From Metaphire vulgaris (taxonomy: Eukaryota; Annelida; Clitellata; Crassiclitellata; Megascolecidae), in NCBI GenBank assembly GCA_018105865.1, contig CM030848.1, forward strand, positions 13,196,199 to 13,260,198: a DNA stretch of 64,000 bases, read 5' to 3'. The position numbers and the translations under genes were made by a program. Under the pieces are notes generated by a model. That model did no database searches, was not told where the DNA came from, and was given only the letters and a program-made list of their open reading frames with translations. How positions within the stretch are numbered: the stretch's first letter is position 1; each line of letters starts with the position of its first letter. Positions 26,061 through 38,850 of the stretch are shown piece after piece.

Positions 26061-26224
26061 GTGGTTGTTAACGCACGTTAAGTCATTCACAAAGTGAAAA
26101 AATCGTATGCGGAGGACAATTACTTGCGAACAATTTGTCCAAGGTTTTATATTTCTAAGAGACCTCGTATCTACGTGTAAAGCGCTCTAACCTTTGGCCC
26201 TACCATGTTTCTGCGCTATATAAA

Positions 26225-26345
26225 TTGACTTATTAACCTAACCTAAGGTCGCCGCGCAGTGACTAGGGTCGGATTCGAACGAACCCGCTAGCCTCCGACT
26301 GCACGGCAAGAGTCCTACGACTAGCCCCATCACGCCCCTCGTTGA
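26225..26345 (-). mobile_element. tRNA-derived SINE head
   Basis: Minus-strand GGGCGTGATGGGGCTAGTCG is followed by a box B-like GGGTTCGTTCGAATCC. A body follows to about 26150 with TATAGCGCAGAAAC and GAGCGCTTTACAC, motifs that recur elsewhere in the window. The box A-like match is weak. Confidence 0.5.
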
Positions 26346-27397
26346 ATCATGGTCATTGTCAGACGTTTGTGTGTTTTTTCTGGTCCTTTGCGTCATTCGC
26401 AGATGAGGAAGAGATTGTGTTTGCGACGTCTTAATTAACGACCGTCTCGGACGACTTCTCCTTTTTCGGTATCTTCTTCGCGGCACAGACATGTTTTATA
26501 GAATATTATTGTAGCCTGGATTCCTGGAAGTGTCTGCTAGTTCGATTTATTCATTTAATCAACATGTCGTCCATTTCTCGTAATCGTTAATTAAGCGATG
26601 GTTCCTTTGTGTCTGGATCGTCAAGATAAAATCCTCCTCTTCCTCCCTCTTCTTCTTTTTCTTCTTACTTCTTCCTTCTCCTCCTCCTCCTCCTCTTCTT
26701 TTCCTCCTCCTCTTTTTTCTTAATCTTCCTCCTTCTTCTCTTCTTCTTCGTCCTCCTCTGCTTCTTTTCCTTCTTCCTCTTCCTCCTTCTTCTTCTTGCT
26801 CTTCTTTTTCTTCCTCTTCTTCTTCGTCTTCCCCATTATCTCGCCTCCTCTTCCTCTTCTCCTTCTCCTTCTCTTCTGTATAATTTCTTTATTAGGAATT
26901 CGCCATTTAGATTTGTACTCCTATACACAATACCCTGATACCCTGTACATTCATTCAAGGCTAAATGCATACCTGTAGGCCTATATACAGTATCTTCTTC
27001 TTCGTTGGCACTTCAAACCCATCTTGCTGACCGTTAATTCCGACCGATTTTTAAAATGTCCACACGATCAAAAACACTGACGCAAATCTTGATCGGTCAC
27101 TTGCTAACGTTAGATTTCTCGCTCCTGAATTAACTTAAAAGCGACAGCAGTTAAACTTAAACAGACATATCTAGGAGACTATAGGACGAAAACAGACTCA
27201 AAAACTTTGGAAAGGAAAGGATCCATTCATTTACGACAAACAACACCCTCTTAAGACTTAACCCGGACCCATTCTCTTGTTGCCAGTTCTTTTGTAATGG
27301 GCAAATAAATTCGTATTTTGTATACGTCTTAACTAATCTATCTCCATAATTCCGCGCGACATAGTGTATTTCTTCATTTCACGGACACACACACACA
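26346..27397. other. Pyrimidine-rich, gene-poor stretch
   Basis: Degenerate TTC/CTC polypyrimidine occupies about 26630-26880. The remainder shows no exon or repeat that I can support. Confidence 0.5.
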
Positions 27398-27566
27398 CAG
27401 TAGAACTTCGTTATAACGTACCTATAGAGGGATCTGCCGGTTACATCTGAGGTACGTTATATCCAATACGGTAGCGCATCACACGGGACCGTATACAGGT
27501 ACGTTGCGGTACGATGCAATCGGGGATGCGTTATATAACCGAGTCCGTTATAACGAAGTTCTACTG
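27398..27566. mobile_element. pogo/Tigger-type MITE
   Basis: 169 bp with near-perfect inverted ends CAGTAGAACTTCGTTATAAC and the mirrored GTTATAACGAAGTTCTACTG. The right flank is TA; the left flank is inside an (AC)n run and reads CA. CAGTRGAAC-type termini with TA targets are typical of pogo/Tigger (Tc1/mariner superfamily) elements. Confidence 0.85.
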
Positions 27567-28095
27567 TAGGCGTCTTTCGTGACGGAGTAATACCTCATTT
27601 CAAGCAATTTATTTCGGAAATCTCTCGAGCTCCGTCTAATGACCCTCTCTCTCTCTCTCTCGCCCCCACGAATGTCAATCGGATCCCTTGACACTTACTT
27701 TGGCAGAAGACGTGTTCGGAAACTTGACACGACGGATGCCGCATATACCGTTGTCGTCTCTGCTATCCGTCCGTATACAGAGCCACAGACCGCTGGCCAA
27801 TTTTAACACCGTCTATTGAAGCTGTGAACAGAATATGACGACGGTCATTTTCTCCGTTCGGGGGGGATAATTCTTTCGATGCAAAACTTACTTCTTCTTC
27901 TTCTTCTTTTCTTCTTCTTATGATGTTGTTATTATTTGTGAATTTATATACGGCGCCTTTACATAGCGCCGTTTTAGTAATGAACTTGGCGGCAGTAGGC
28001 CTAGATGGTCGCTCCTTTATTCGAATCGTGATTTCCCCCCGCCGCCCCCCCATTATGTCGACTCCAAAAAGTCAGTCCGTTTGTTCGGTCGCAGT

Positions 28096-28277
28096 CAGTG
28101 GCGGCTCCACAGATGGGTCCGTGCCCACCCCTATTGAGTGCCTGGCCTCCCCAGTGGCCCCCTGTTGGGACCCTATACTTAATACTACATACCTAACAAC
28201 AAATGGTTGGGTCCCCATGATTAGAAGTTGCCACCCCCAACGCCCCCCCCACTCGCCAAATTCTGGAGCCGCCACTG
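28096..28277 (-). mobile_element. hAT-type MITE, CAGTGGCGGCTC family
   Basis: 182 bp with ends CAGTGGCGGCTCCACAG and GGAGCCGCCACTG. The interior has the inverted AACCATTTGTTG/GATTAGAAGTTGCCAC blocks shared with the copies at 34473, 49145 and 55637. The flanks do not form a recognisable duplication. Confidence 0.8.
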
Positions 28278-30596
28278 GTGGATGAGGACATATCATATTC
28301 AGCATCGTAGTAGGCCTAATGGTACTAAATGTCGTAATATTCCTGTGGTTGTCGTAGAGAACAAGACAATTCAAATATACATGTACAAGTGTTTAGAACC
28401 TCGATACGAAGCTCGACAAATCTCTACTAAATTCGTATTTGATCTCATGATCGTCCAGGAAAGTCAGTAAGGTGGACAGCATGTAGGCCTACTAAATGGA
28501 AAACATATAATTATTTGTCGCACTACCTTGGGATCTTCTCACCTCACGGTGTCGCTGATATAGAATTAAAAGCGCTAGAATCTTCCGTCTGCCAGAGATT
28601 ATAGTTGACCTGTCAGCCGCTAGATGGCCTGGCCTGGCCAGTCATATTTGAGCGGGCTGCCTCGAAATTCATCACCATTGCGAGATCGCTATAACACTCT
28701 CACAGTGTCAGTTTGCGGACCTTCTGTATTGTCTTATAGATTGCTTGCCACTCGAAAGGAGCCGTTTAGCAGCTTGCGGGTTGTTTTTCTTCGTTCTCTT
28801 TTTCGCTTCAATCGGTTTCTCTGCGAAGACGTATGCTTTCTTGGGGGTGGGGTCTTGTTGTTGCTGGCGGGCGACGACGCAATTAGTTAACACGTCCGCA
28901 GACGCGAACAGGAGTTATTTGTGAAGAACGGATGCGTTCGCTTCGTGACAGATTCAAACGCCTCTACTCGAGGATTGCCTTCGCGACCGTTTCTTCGAAG
29001 TGGACGATGGACTGGATGGAGAGAAGTTGAGTCCGGGATAAAAATAATTGTTCTCTGAGCGAACAATAACAATTGAATTCGAGCGATTGTTCCGAGGTAT
29101 AGACCCGACTTTTCAATCCAATATTATTTCAGTGCGACTATACTGTACGTTCATTGCAGACCAAATGCCGACCTGTCGTGTAGAAAAAATTAGCTACTTT
29201 AACGGCGTCAGTTTCAGTACTCAAAAACAGCGGCGGTTTCAAGAATAATTGGTGTGAGGAGGGTACAATTGATTTCTAGGAAGTCGGTGGAGGGTATGCG
29301 ATGAATTTCTAGGAAGATCCCGCCAATTGTCAAAGGAATTATATGCAAACGGCTTTGAAGAAATCTGTAGATTTGATTTATAAAATATAATGTTCTTTTG
29401 AGAGAGATGTGAAGAGCACCTGCTAATCAAGTTTTTCAAAAATTAGGCCACTATCTCTTGTAGATCAAGTGCTTGGCATTCAAAGCGAAGCGAAAATGAA
29501 ATGATAATATTATCTGTACTCTCTATAAGCACAATTATTACTTAGTATTGTTTAGTATTGACAATGTATAAAAGCCATTTTAGTCTGATTGTACAAAAGT
29601 CAACAAAAGACATAGTGCAAAATCGAGTTTTCTATTTTGCTGGAAGCGAATTTGTCGATGGCATTGTCTATGGACGTGTCCATATCTTTGTGGATATAAG
29701 GTTAATCCAAGGCTAATCCGTTTAGACGATCATCTTCCATTGAAGACACATTTTTGGTGGGCCGGTGGGGGAATGTCCCCGGTCATCCTCAACGTGGAAC
29801 CGCCCCTGCTCAAAAGATATCAATCGATGGTACTCCAAATATATCCGCAGTGAGGCAGGCTTTGAAGAAAAGCCAATTGTAGCAGATATATTTTAAGACT
29901 TAAAAGTACTAACTTAGTAGACCAAGTCTGCTAAAAGAAAACGTTAATAATTTATCTGAAGATTTCACGCACAAATTTAACTATTCTTTGCTAGATATAA
30001 CGAATAGTGGAAGGACTTTTTATCTGTATGTGACAAGGCTGGAAACTCTGCACACGGACAAGAAGTAAATCCATCTCAGACTGAATTGTCCGAATATCAA
30101 AATAGTCGCAATTGAAACACGTTTCAATTTTTTCGCCGATCGCATATAACTTTTTTCTATCCTGGCCTCCTATAACGTCTGGTCTTCTTGCTCTCATCAA
30201 AGCGCCTGCGAAATTTCGAAATGGTTTACAGTTTTCCGCCGGCCCGAAGTCGCTGTCTTCCCGGACCGGATTTGTCCAGGCATCGATGCCAAGACATATC
30301 ATCAAAAATTCCCGCAGACGTTAGTTATCCGAGCGTCTGACGCGAGATCTTTTAACTGTAGGGGAAAACGTGACTCGCTCGGTCTGATGACATGAAACGT
30401 ACCACGCACCGCTGACCGCCTTCGTGCTGCAGCCGAATACCGGTAACGATAGGCAGTTAAATGAATCGTAAAATGAAAATGAATTGGACGATGTTGTACA
30501 ACATAGACGCGTGTTCAGCGATTCGAAAAACTAGAATAATTATTGGTGTTTTTAGACAGCGGCAAATCCTATAGGCCAACCGCTTTTCATCTTGCC
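28278..30596. other. Gene-poor region
   Basis: Short open frames on both strands, none with recognisable domains. A LINE-tail motif TATCAATCGATGGTACTCC occurs at 29817-29836. I see no supported exon. Confidence 0.4.
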
Positions 30597-30935
30597 TTTC
30601 TTCTTCTTCTTCGTCTTCTTCTTCTTCTTCTTCGTCTTCTTCTTCGTCTTCTTCTTCGTCTTCTTCTTCTTCTTCTTCTTCTTCTTCTTCTTCTTCTTCT
30701 TCTTCTTCTTCTTCTTCTTCTTCTTCTTCTTCTTCTTCATTAGATTCTTCTTATTGGTGTTTTTCTTCTTTTCTTCTTCTTCTTCTTCTTCTTCTTCTTC
30801 TTCTTCTTCTTTCTTCTTCTTCTCTTCTTCTTCTTCTTCTTCTTCTTCTTCTCCTCTTCTTCTTCTTCTCCTCTCCTCCTCCTCCTCCTCCTCCTCCTCC
30901 TCCTCCTCCTCCTCCTCCTCCTCCTCCTCCTCTAC
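30597..30935. repeat. Long (TTC)n to (CTC)n polypyrimidine tract
   Basis: About 340 bp of nearly uninterrupted TTC then CTC triplets. The low-complexity reading frames are not genes. The mirror-like polypyrimidine composition could form triplex DNA. Confidence 0.95.
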
Positions 30936-31914
30936 GGTGTATGTCTTCGTGTAGCTTCGGCCATTTTCTCCCTGTTTCGTGTAGAGTTATTGCGCGACCG
31001 CCTATCCGTTGCCTCTCGGACATAATTGCATTTTGTTTCATATCGAATATCAGATACTCTCCGGTCCTGCGCGGAAAGGTCTTCCCTATCGCAGATTAAT
31101 CCCGCAGACAAAATGATAGCTACGAATAGTTTCGATGTAATTAAGAACTCCTGGACAATCTTGAAAGGAGGCAACAGTTTAGATTTTAGATGCGATTAAT
31201 CATTAAATAGAGGGTTTATCGGGCCTTGATATCGAAAAATCTAATCGATTTGAAGAAATTATCCGACAAAATCCACATTTTCCTCTTGTTCCATCTTCAT
31301 TGCTTTAAACTTTGCAATAATAATCAATTAGATCATTCTCAATTTTGATCTACAGGGTTCGAAATAGAGCACTTCCAGCCATTTCGTACTATACACACTA
31401 ACGCCATGCATTGACTGTACGAGAACGAGGGACATCAACTAAATGAAAGTCCTGCCGAATATCTTGGGGAATGGCTAGTAGGGTGATCGAGGGAAGAGAC
31501 GCGTATTAAGATACCTGGTTCATTATACAGCAGGTCTTATAGACATCAAAAACAAGTTTTATAATTAAATCGCTGTGCGAGAGAAGCCAACTGAAGGCCT
31601 GTTAATTATTCTGTGAACGTTTTGCGCAAGAGTAAAACAAATAATTTATTGCGGAATTGGGAATTAAAACTATATACGATCAGAAAATAGCGCTGGGATT
31701 AGACGTTCGAGTTTATGCAAAGATTACAGTATATGCAAGAGCGACTCGAAATCCAACGTACAAATAATTTACAGTTCAAATGCAGCCTGTCAGTCAGTTT
31801 AATGAGAGCATTTCGCGTCTTCTAGGAACCCTTTTGAGCCTAGACATCCGCTCCAGCGACAAGCCATTTTGAATTCGTCGAACGGTCGTCTATTTTGGGC
31901 AGAACGCGCCGGGC
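30936..31914. other. No recognisable gene or repeat
   Basis: Moderately AT-rich single-copy-looking sequence. I see no exon, RNA gene or clear element. Confidence 0.4.
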
Positions 31915-31996
31915 TTAACCCCTTAACCGTGTATTTAACTGTAACTCGATGTAAAATGGACAGATATATCCGGGAACCCCAGTTAAGGGGGGTTAA
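31915..31996. mobile_element. 72-bp TTAA-flanked miniature element, copy 3
   Basis: Same family as 4369-4440. TTAA flanks both sides, and two extra G residues lie before the right TTAA. Identity to the other copies is high by eye. Confidence 0.85.
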
Positions 31997-32259
31997 GCGT
32001 GTAAGGGCCAGAGATTCGTCGAACTTACCGCTTGTCACTCGAGAGACATGGCGCTGATAACGGAGGAAAGAAACCCCGGAGGCTTTGGCCCATCTGTGTA
32101 ATGCGTCAGACTGACTGACGGTCAGAGCAACAGTAATTCAATAGAACGCTCTAACCATGAAAATAATGATCATTTCCGGACAAAAAGCGTCGCTCTTGCC
32201 GCGACCTTTGATATCGAAGCGAATCTCTTTTCTGTTATCTAAAAGCATCTCCATTTGCA

Positions 32260-32520
32260 GCATTATTCTTCTTCTTTTTCTTCTTCCTCCTCCTCCTCAA
32301 CTTCATCTTCTTCTTCCTCCTCTTCTTCTTTCTATTGCTCTACAACCCTTTCAATATGTTCCTTCTCTTTTTCTTCTTATTCTTAAGTCTTTCTTCCTGA
32401 TATTACTGTTATTGTTATTGTTATTAATATTATTACTTCTTCCATCCAATTCTCCTCCTCCTCTTCCTACTTCTCCTCCTCCCTACTATTTAATTTTCTT
32501 CCCGCTTCTTCCATGTTCTG
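32260..32520. repeat. Degenerate TTC/CTC-rich polypyrimidine
   Basis: Mixed TTC, CTC and TTATTG repeats that abut the hAT-type element starting at 32535. Confidence 0.8.
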
Positions 32521-32534
32521 AGCATCAGTTAAAA

Positions 32535-33005
32535 CATGGGTCTCAAACTCAAATTGCCCCGGGGGCGGCATGAGCGCGGGCCGAAGTAACCCCGAGGGCC
32601 GCAACGCCCAAATTTTGTTACAATGCTAAAGTCTATAAAAAACAACGAAATAAGAACATAGTTATAGTGTTTTACAAATTGTATATATTTCAGACATTTA
32701 TACGGGCTTTTATGTTTAGTACAAAAATTTCACTACATCGACTTTTTACTCTACGTTAAACAACGCGACCTAGGGAACCGAAAGTACGAGTATAATCACT
32801 TGATTCGAAAGACTACGAATAATCGAGTACTGTAAGTAAGAATTTATTATAGCTAAGATGGCATGAACGTTAAAAGGCGCCGAGAGAAATATATACAAAT
32901 TACAGACGGCAAATTTTTAAAAAAATGCCAAAATGCATCGCGGGCCGCATAAAAGTGCCCTCGCGGGTCGCATGCGGTCCGCGGGCCGCGTGTTTGAGAC
33001 CCCTG
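32535..33005. mobile_element. hAT-type non-autonomous element with GGGTCTCAAAC ends
   Basis: The left end CATGGGTCTCAAACTC and inverted right end GTGTTTGAGACCCCTG resemble the CAGGGGTCTCAAAC termini of Charlie-like hAT elements, including subterminal GCGGGCCGC blocks. The flanks AGTTAAAA and AGTTTTAA match at 6 of 8 positions, so the duplication has decayed. No transposase frame is visible in about 470 bp. Confidence 0.75.
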
Positions 33006-33063
33006 AGTTTTAAACAACGGCGGTCATTTCTTTTGTCCGCCCTGACGCCATCTTACCAAATAC

Positions 33064-33116
<53 letters not shown>
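33064..33116. repeat. (CTG)n trinucleotide repeat
   Basis: About 17 pure CTG units. The surrounding frames give poly-Leu or poly-Gln but no recognisable protein. CTGT-type repeats follow at 33258-33320. Confidence 0.95.
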
Positions 33117-33880
33117 ATGTTGATCGGTTCTAATCCGGCTCTTAAACCGCTCGATTGATTTGTTTTTGCTCTTTTGACTTTCCAACGTGTTATTGTTTCT
33201 GGTCTTTCGTCGAAATACGACGACCGTCTCTTCTCCAATGGCCATCATTGGACTATGTCTGTCTGTCTGTCCGCCCGTCTGCCAGTCTGTCTGTCTTCCT
33301 GCCTGTCTGTCTGTCTGTCTCGAGTTTGCAACCTTCAATTATTTCGACTATTTCTCTTACGTTTTCAATTTGCCTTCATTGCCGCGTCCAGATCTCAGAT
33401 CTACACGAACGCTAGTGACTGAAATAAGTCTGTAGCACTACAGAGCCGTGTAAGTTAGACCCACAGTGTTTTATCCAGGCCTGTTAGGGGGAGATCCCTC
33501 TCCCAAAAAAACTCAAAATATCCTCCCCTCCCCCCAATCCCAGCACTGACACAAATTTTTGCATTGAACTGTGTCTCTTCCCCACCCCCACCCCACCCCC
33601 AACCAAGTCAATTTGCCCCCAACGGCCTGGAGTCTGGATCACGCATGAAACACTGCGTGTTGCTAATCAGTTTAACTAGGAAATTTGCTCTATGCGCATA
33701 GTCAGTGAGACTGCGTGCTTAGTAAGCATTTCTCTATTGCGATGTCTGTCCTGTCCAACGTCAATAATTATTTCATCATAAATCTAGGATTCTTTGTGCT
33801 TACTTCACCAAATGTCAAAGGTCCCAATCATTCGTTTTCATCGTTTCCATCGGCCATTTCCATTTTCGTCTGAATGAAAC

Positions 33881-33960
33881 TTAACCCCTTAACCGTGTAT
33901 TTAACTGTAACTCAATGTAAAATGGACGGATATATCCGGGATCCCCAGTTAAGGGGTTAA
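33881..33960. mobile_element. 72-bp TTAA-flanked miniature element, copy 4
   Basis: Element 33885-33956 with perfect TTAA on both sides. It is only about 2 kb from copy 3 and in the same orientation. Confidence 0.88.
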
Positions 33961-34472
33961 ATCGTCGACAGAAGAACGACAATGCAGGCGCAGCATTCGA
34001 GAAGACTTTGTTGATAACTCTTTCTCTTTGAGTGTCTTTCCTTCTCCGGGGTTTTACTAGTTTAATTCCACTTTATGCATTATTGCATACAATGAAATCG
34101 TTCGCGATATTTAATAGCGTCCAGGAAACGGAATTTCAATTACTGTACATCAAATCGATTTCCAGGTCGCGATTTCTATTATCAGCATCATAGCATAGAC
34201 AGAGAAAGTCGCAATTATTTCTTCGATTGTTGCCATCAGACAGTCACGTTTTCCATTAACGTTGCAGATAATAACTGATTCACTGATTTACGTGCCATCA
34301 AAGGAAAAAAGGAAACTGTTTCTACTTATAGTTAATTAGCAAAACTATATTTGGCCTAGCACCTGTGATGGTCTAAGACTAGTCTAGAATTATTTATTAT
34401 TGGCAACCAGATTGTCTGGCAAGAGAATTCTGCAGACGTCAGCAAATTTCAGCAACAATGAACGCTACCATC

Positions 34473-34669
34473 CAGTGGCGGCTCTAGGATTTGGCAAGTG
34501 GGGGGCCGTTGGTGTGGCAACTTCTAATCATGGGGGCGTCAACCATTTGTTGTTTAATGTATGTAGCATTAAGTATAGGGTCCCAACTGGGGGGACCACT
34601 GGGGAGCCAGACACTCAATAAGAGGGCACGGACCCCCCTGACTCTCCCCCCCCGGTGGAGCCGCCACTG
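34473..34669 (+). mobile_element. hAT-type MITE, CAGTGGCGGCTC family, perfect target duplication
   Basis: 197 bp with ends CAGTGGCGGCTCTAGG and GGTGGAGCCGCCACTG, flanked by CTACCATC on both sides (34465-34472 and 34670-34677). It serves as a reference copy for the family. It has no coding capacity. Confidence 0.92.
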
Positions 34670-34683
34670 CTACCATCTAAGAC

Positions 34684-34731
<48 letters not shown>

Positions 34732-34783
34732 CAAGGTAGCAAAAGAAGAAAAAGCATCGAACAAAAAGGGTCACTACAGTTGT

Positions 34784-34856
34784 AAAGTTCCCCGGGCCGG
34801 AGATAAGCGCCGGAACCCAACGCTCGGACTCGAGTACGGGACTTACCTTTACCTAA
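34784..34856 (+). repeat. SINE tail fragment
   Basis: GGAGATAAGCGCCGGAACCC followed by AACGCTCGGACTCGAGTACG matches, in the opposite orientation, the tail of the tRNA-headed SINE at 50512-50800. No head is present. It lies just after an (ATT)n tract at 34685-34732. Confidence 0.75.
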
Positions 34857-35178
34857 AAGAGAGAAAGAGATAAAGAGAATGAGAGAAAGAGTGTGTGCGT
34901 GTGTGTGTGCGTGGTGTTTGTGTTTGTGTGTGTGTGTGGGAAGGGTGCTTCGTCACGACATTGTCTAATGAAATCAACGACTACCATCATCATCATCATC
35001 ATCATCATCATCTTCATCATCGTCATTATCATCATCACCGCCACTGCGTGTTTTCTCAACGGAAGAGAGCGAAGACGCTAGTGACCGCCGCCAGACACTT
35101 AACAATAATTCCACTCGGAACAACAAGAGAGAAGGACAGCTTAATTAAGCACACTGCCGCCGATCGGCTTCAACCGCT

Positions 35179-35239
<61 letters not shown>
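35179..35239. repeat. (CT)n microsatellite
   Basis: About 30 CT units. Confidence 0.95.
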
Positions 35240-35241
<2 letters not shown>

Positions 35242-35890
35242 CTTCCCCCACTCTCGTCTTCGGTGATGAAAACCGGAAAAACCGCGCCTCTTCGTTAGAC
35301 CGGTACACACCTGTATACGCAGGCACGCCGGAACGACTTTTCAGCAGGAGCTGCAGATTTTCTCAGGGAAAAATTGCGACAAGGAAAAAAGTTCGCCTCT
35401 TAAGAACCCCGACAAGCAAAAAGTCTTCACGTACGAACTTTACCCTCTTAAAAACCTTCTTGGCAAGCAAAACAACTTTACTCTCTTAAAAACCTTGACA
35501 AGCAAATAAAGGTCGTCGGCTCTCTTACTTATTTACTTACTTCTATTAACAAAATCTTCGCAAGAAAAAAATTTAAAAAAGCAGCCTCATCTTCCAGGGG
35601 TGCGCTGCCCCTCTGGTTTTTTCCAGGGGTTGCAGCTGCACCCCCTGCACCCCTACTTCCTACGGGCCTGCCTGTACACCTGCTATATACTTTCTCATCG
35701 TGAGACGAACTAGCATTGGCGTGGGGGCACGGGGTGGGCGGGCCCCTATTTGAACCCCGCGGGACCGGTTTTGAGATTCGTCCAAAACCAGCGAGAAGTT
35801 GTTTTGTGGATGGGGAGGGGGATAGTTTGAGATAGTAGAGAACGCACCAGACATCAAATCACTCGCTACTACGATCATCTTTTTGCTCAC

Positions 35891-35957
<67 letters not shown>

Positions 35958-37245
35958 TGTCACTTCCATTATGTTATTGCTTAGAGCTGCGTTGATTCCA
36001 CGGCGATCACAATAACAAGGTGTTTTTTCACTCGCTTTAGACAACTGACGTTAGAACTGATCATTCGAATAAATTGAATGGAGTTAACGTGAACGTTCTT
36101 TATTTCTTGATTAAATTGCTGCAAATAGTTATTTAACCAGATGGAAGACAATAAGGCTAATGCATTCGTGAGCGAAAATGAGACCAACAAGGCGTTTTTT
36201 TACCCCCAAAGCGATGCATGCCGATGTCTGTCTGTCTGGTGTCCGGGTCTCTTGCCACTCCTGTCTGAGGAGGGCACAAACCGATCGTTTTCTCACGCAA
36301 AATACGCGCCCACGTTGTATGCTGTTGGCTTAAAACGGCTATACTAAAGATGTCCTCGATTTTCCCCGTGGCAAATTCACAGGGCTCGAAAAAACTGATT
36401 ATTTTTTGCGGGGAGTTACAGTATTTGAGAACAACTCGATTCCGCGAAAAACTTGTTGTATTGTGTCTTGCGTCGACTAAGAGCCGCTTTAAATAATTAT
36501 TGCTTCGTGCAGTTGCTTTTATCGGATTAGAATGGTGAGCGATCGGCTCGCTCGTTTTAGCGCTAAATGCTCGAATCCTGTAGGGATGACCAATGGGTCC
36601 ATTTTTAGAACCCAACTCCTCGTCAAATATCCAACCCAACCCAACCAGGTCGGCAATTGGGTTACTTGACCCAACCCAACCCAACCCAACCAGGGTTTAA
36701 CCTAGGCCGTTTCCTGGGGAAAATTGCCCTTTCCTCCCCCCGGAAATTTCAAATTCCCCCGGAAATTTTGGCATACTATACATCAACTAACAGCAGCCCC
36801 TAGCTAACCTCCCCCGCCCGGCTTTTTCAGTTTCTCCCCCCCCACCCGGCGTCCAGGAGTCTAGATTAAACACTGAACTCAACCGATGGGTTAACCCAAC
36901 CCATCTCTGCGCCCGATCGCAAAGTCTACTCGCTCTAAAATGCTACTGCTGATCGATTAGAGGAAATTGCCTCGTTTTAGACTGCGCTGTCGACGGGAGT
37001 TTTCATTTCAAACGTCGACTCGCAGCTACAATTCCATTAGACTGACGAACGGAGCACAGAACTCAATGTGGGTTGTTATAACGCATAACGACGCATCAAC
37101 GCTATGAAGTCTATGCCGTCGAATATAAATCGCGTTTTGGACTCCGCGACAGTCTCGCTCAATTTACAGAAAGTCCATCGGACCATAGACTACAGCCCGA
37201 GTACATTGCAAATCTAATCGAATCAATGGAATGAAGACCTTGGTT

Positions 37246-37340
<95 letters not shown>

Positions 37341-38233
37341 GACAGAGACAGACAGACAGAGGAAGAGACAGAGATCCATAATTACAGAATGGTCTTCAAT
37401 GGCATGCTGTCTCAATACGGTTGCTAACAGAAGAACTGTCGGTTTTTCTCCAGCAGCGCATTCCCAGACGCAATGAGAGTCTACTTACTTACCTATTTAG
37501 AAGCGGCCCCCCCCCCATAGGGGCTGCTTGAACGTATATGAAATGAAGAAATTTCTATTCTAACAAAATTACCTAACCCCCCCTCCGCCCCCTGGAGTGC
37601 CGACGACAAAGTGATAGTCAAAGGACTGACTATATACGCCTTACCCCAGGAGTAGTAGTTGCTTTGGGGGAGCGGGGGGGGATATTAATCGCGTCCAGCA
37701 AGACAGCCAACAGGCAAAGACAACTGCGAAAAAGACGCAGTATCCTGTATCATCCATCACAGAATTGCTGTGTCGCCTGAACGTCTATATCTCTTACGAC
37801 CATCCACGACAAAGGTTTTGAAAGGACGAGACAGGCGGAGACAGAAAAAGACAGCCGAGAGACAGGAGAGCGATGCAACGTTATAGCTGGATGACGGATG
37901 ACAACAATAGTTACAAGACGCGACGGAATGAACACACACACACACACGAGAAGACAGATGAATGACGTTGCCATAGAGACGCGATGCTGCCGAACAATGC
38001 ACAGAGAACTTGAGTAAGTAAGTAAGTAAGTAAGAAGAAGAAGAAGACGAGGAATTGGAAGAAGACACGAGAGATGGGAGGTGAATGAGGAGAAGAAGAA
38101 GACGAAAACGACCACAAAGAGGAAGAAGAAGAGGAGGAGGAGGAGGAGGAGGAGAAGGAGGAGGAGGAAGAGGAGAGCAAATTGAAGAACGGGAAAAGGT
38201 AGAAGAAAAAGGAGTAGACCGTTTTGCCTTCTT
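35240..38233. other. Gene-poor region with several microsatellites
   Basis: It contains (AT)n at 35891-35954, CCCAA-type repeats at about 36635-36690, (GA)n then (GACA)n at 37247-37350, and GAA/GAG-rich polypurine at about 38035-38200. A 175-codon minus-strand open frame (36157-36684) overlaps the CCCAA repeat and has no recognisable domain. Confidence 0.5.
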
Positions 38234-38518
38234 CAGTGGCGCAACGTGGGTGGGGGGGATTGGAGGCGAGGGGGCAATTTGCAGAAAACCCCCGGGCCCC
38301 GGAAGAGGGGGCCCACCGAAGAGTGGTTGCAACTTACTAAACAACTATTTATTTTTACATTTCACTGCTACTTCAATGAGTAATTATTGAATTAGGGAGT
38401 ATAAACCTTAGTTTTAGAACGGTGCAGTCTATGTTAGCCTATAGGGGCCCCCGTATCCTATAGGGGCCTCTATATCAAGGATGCCCTCCGGGCCCCCGAA
38501 AGTCACGCTACGCCGCTG
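38234..38518. mobile_element. hAT-type MITE, CAGTGGCGCAAC ends
   Basis: 285 bp with ends CAGTGGCGCAACG and CGCTACGCCGCTG. The flanking 8-mers GCCTTCTT and GCCTTCTC match at 7 of 8. The interior is G/C-homopolymer-rich. Confidence 0.8.
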
Positions 38519-38653
38519 GCCTTCTCTAAATGCCAACCTGGGCTGCTTCTAGTATAAGTTACAAACGTCCCAGATAAGAGTCCTGAATATTTTATAAATT
38601 ATTTATTCCTGTAATCTTTTCAAATCGCAACGCCTCATATGACATCAGCCAAC

Positions 38654-38850
38654 CAGGGGCGTAGCCAGGAATTTGATTGGGTGGGGGTATAAATATTTTG
38701 GGTGGGTATAAATCTTAACTATAAACCACATAAACCATAATATAAACCACATATAACCACATGTAAATCACATAAAGAACTTTAAGGTACACTGATTTGG
38801 GGGGGGGGGGGGTATATATACCGATATACCCCCTCGTCGCTACGCCCCTG
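38654..38850 (+). mobile_element. hAT-type MITE, CAGGGGCGTAGC family
   Basis: 197 bp with ends CAGGGGCGTAGCCAGG and GTCGCTACGCCCCTG. The flanks CAGCCAAC and CAACCAAC match at 7 of 8. Confidence 0.88.

Noticed and set aside
30551..31041. Poly-Lys, poly-Phe and poly-Gly/Arg frames
   Set aside because: They are products of (TTC)n and (CTC)n repeats.
33064..33116. Poly-Gln or poly-Leu coding exon from (CTG)n
   Set aside because: No splice sites or flanking protein-like sequence support it.
36157..36684. 175-codon minus-strand open frame
   Set aside because: It overlaps a CCCAA repeat, has no recognisable domain or codon signature, and no splice partners; a chance frame is more likely.
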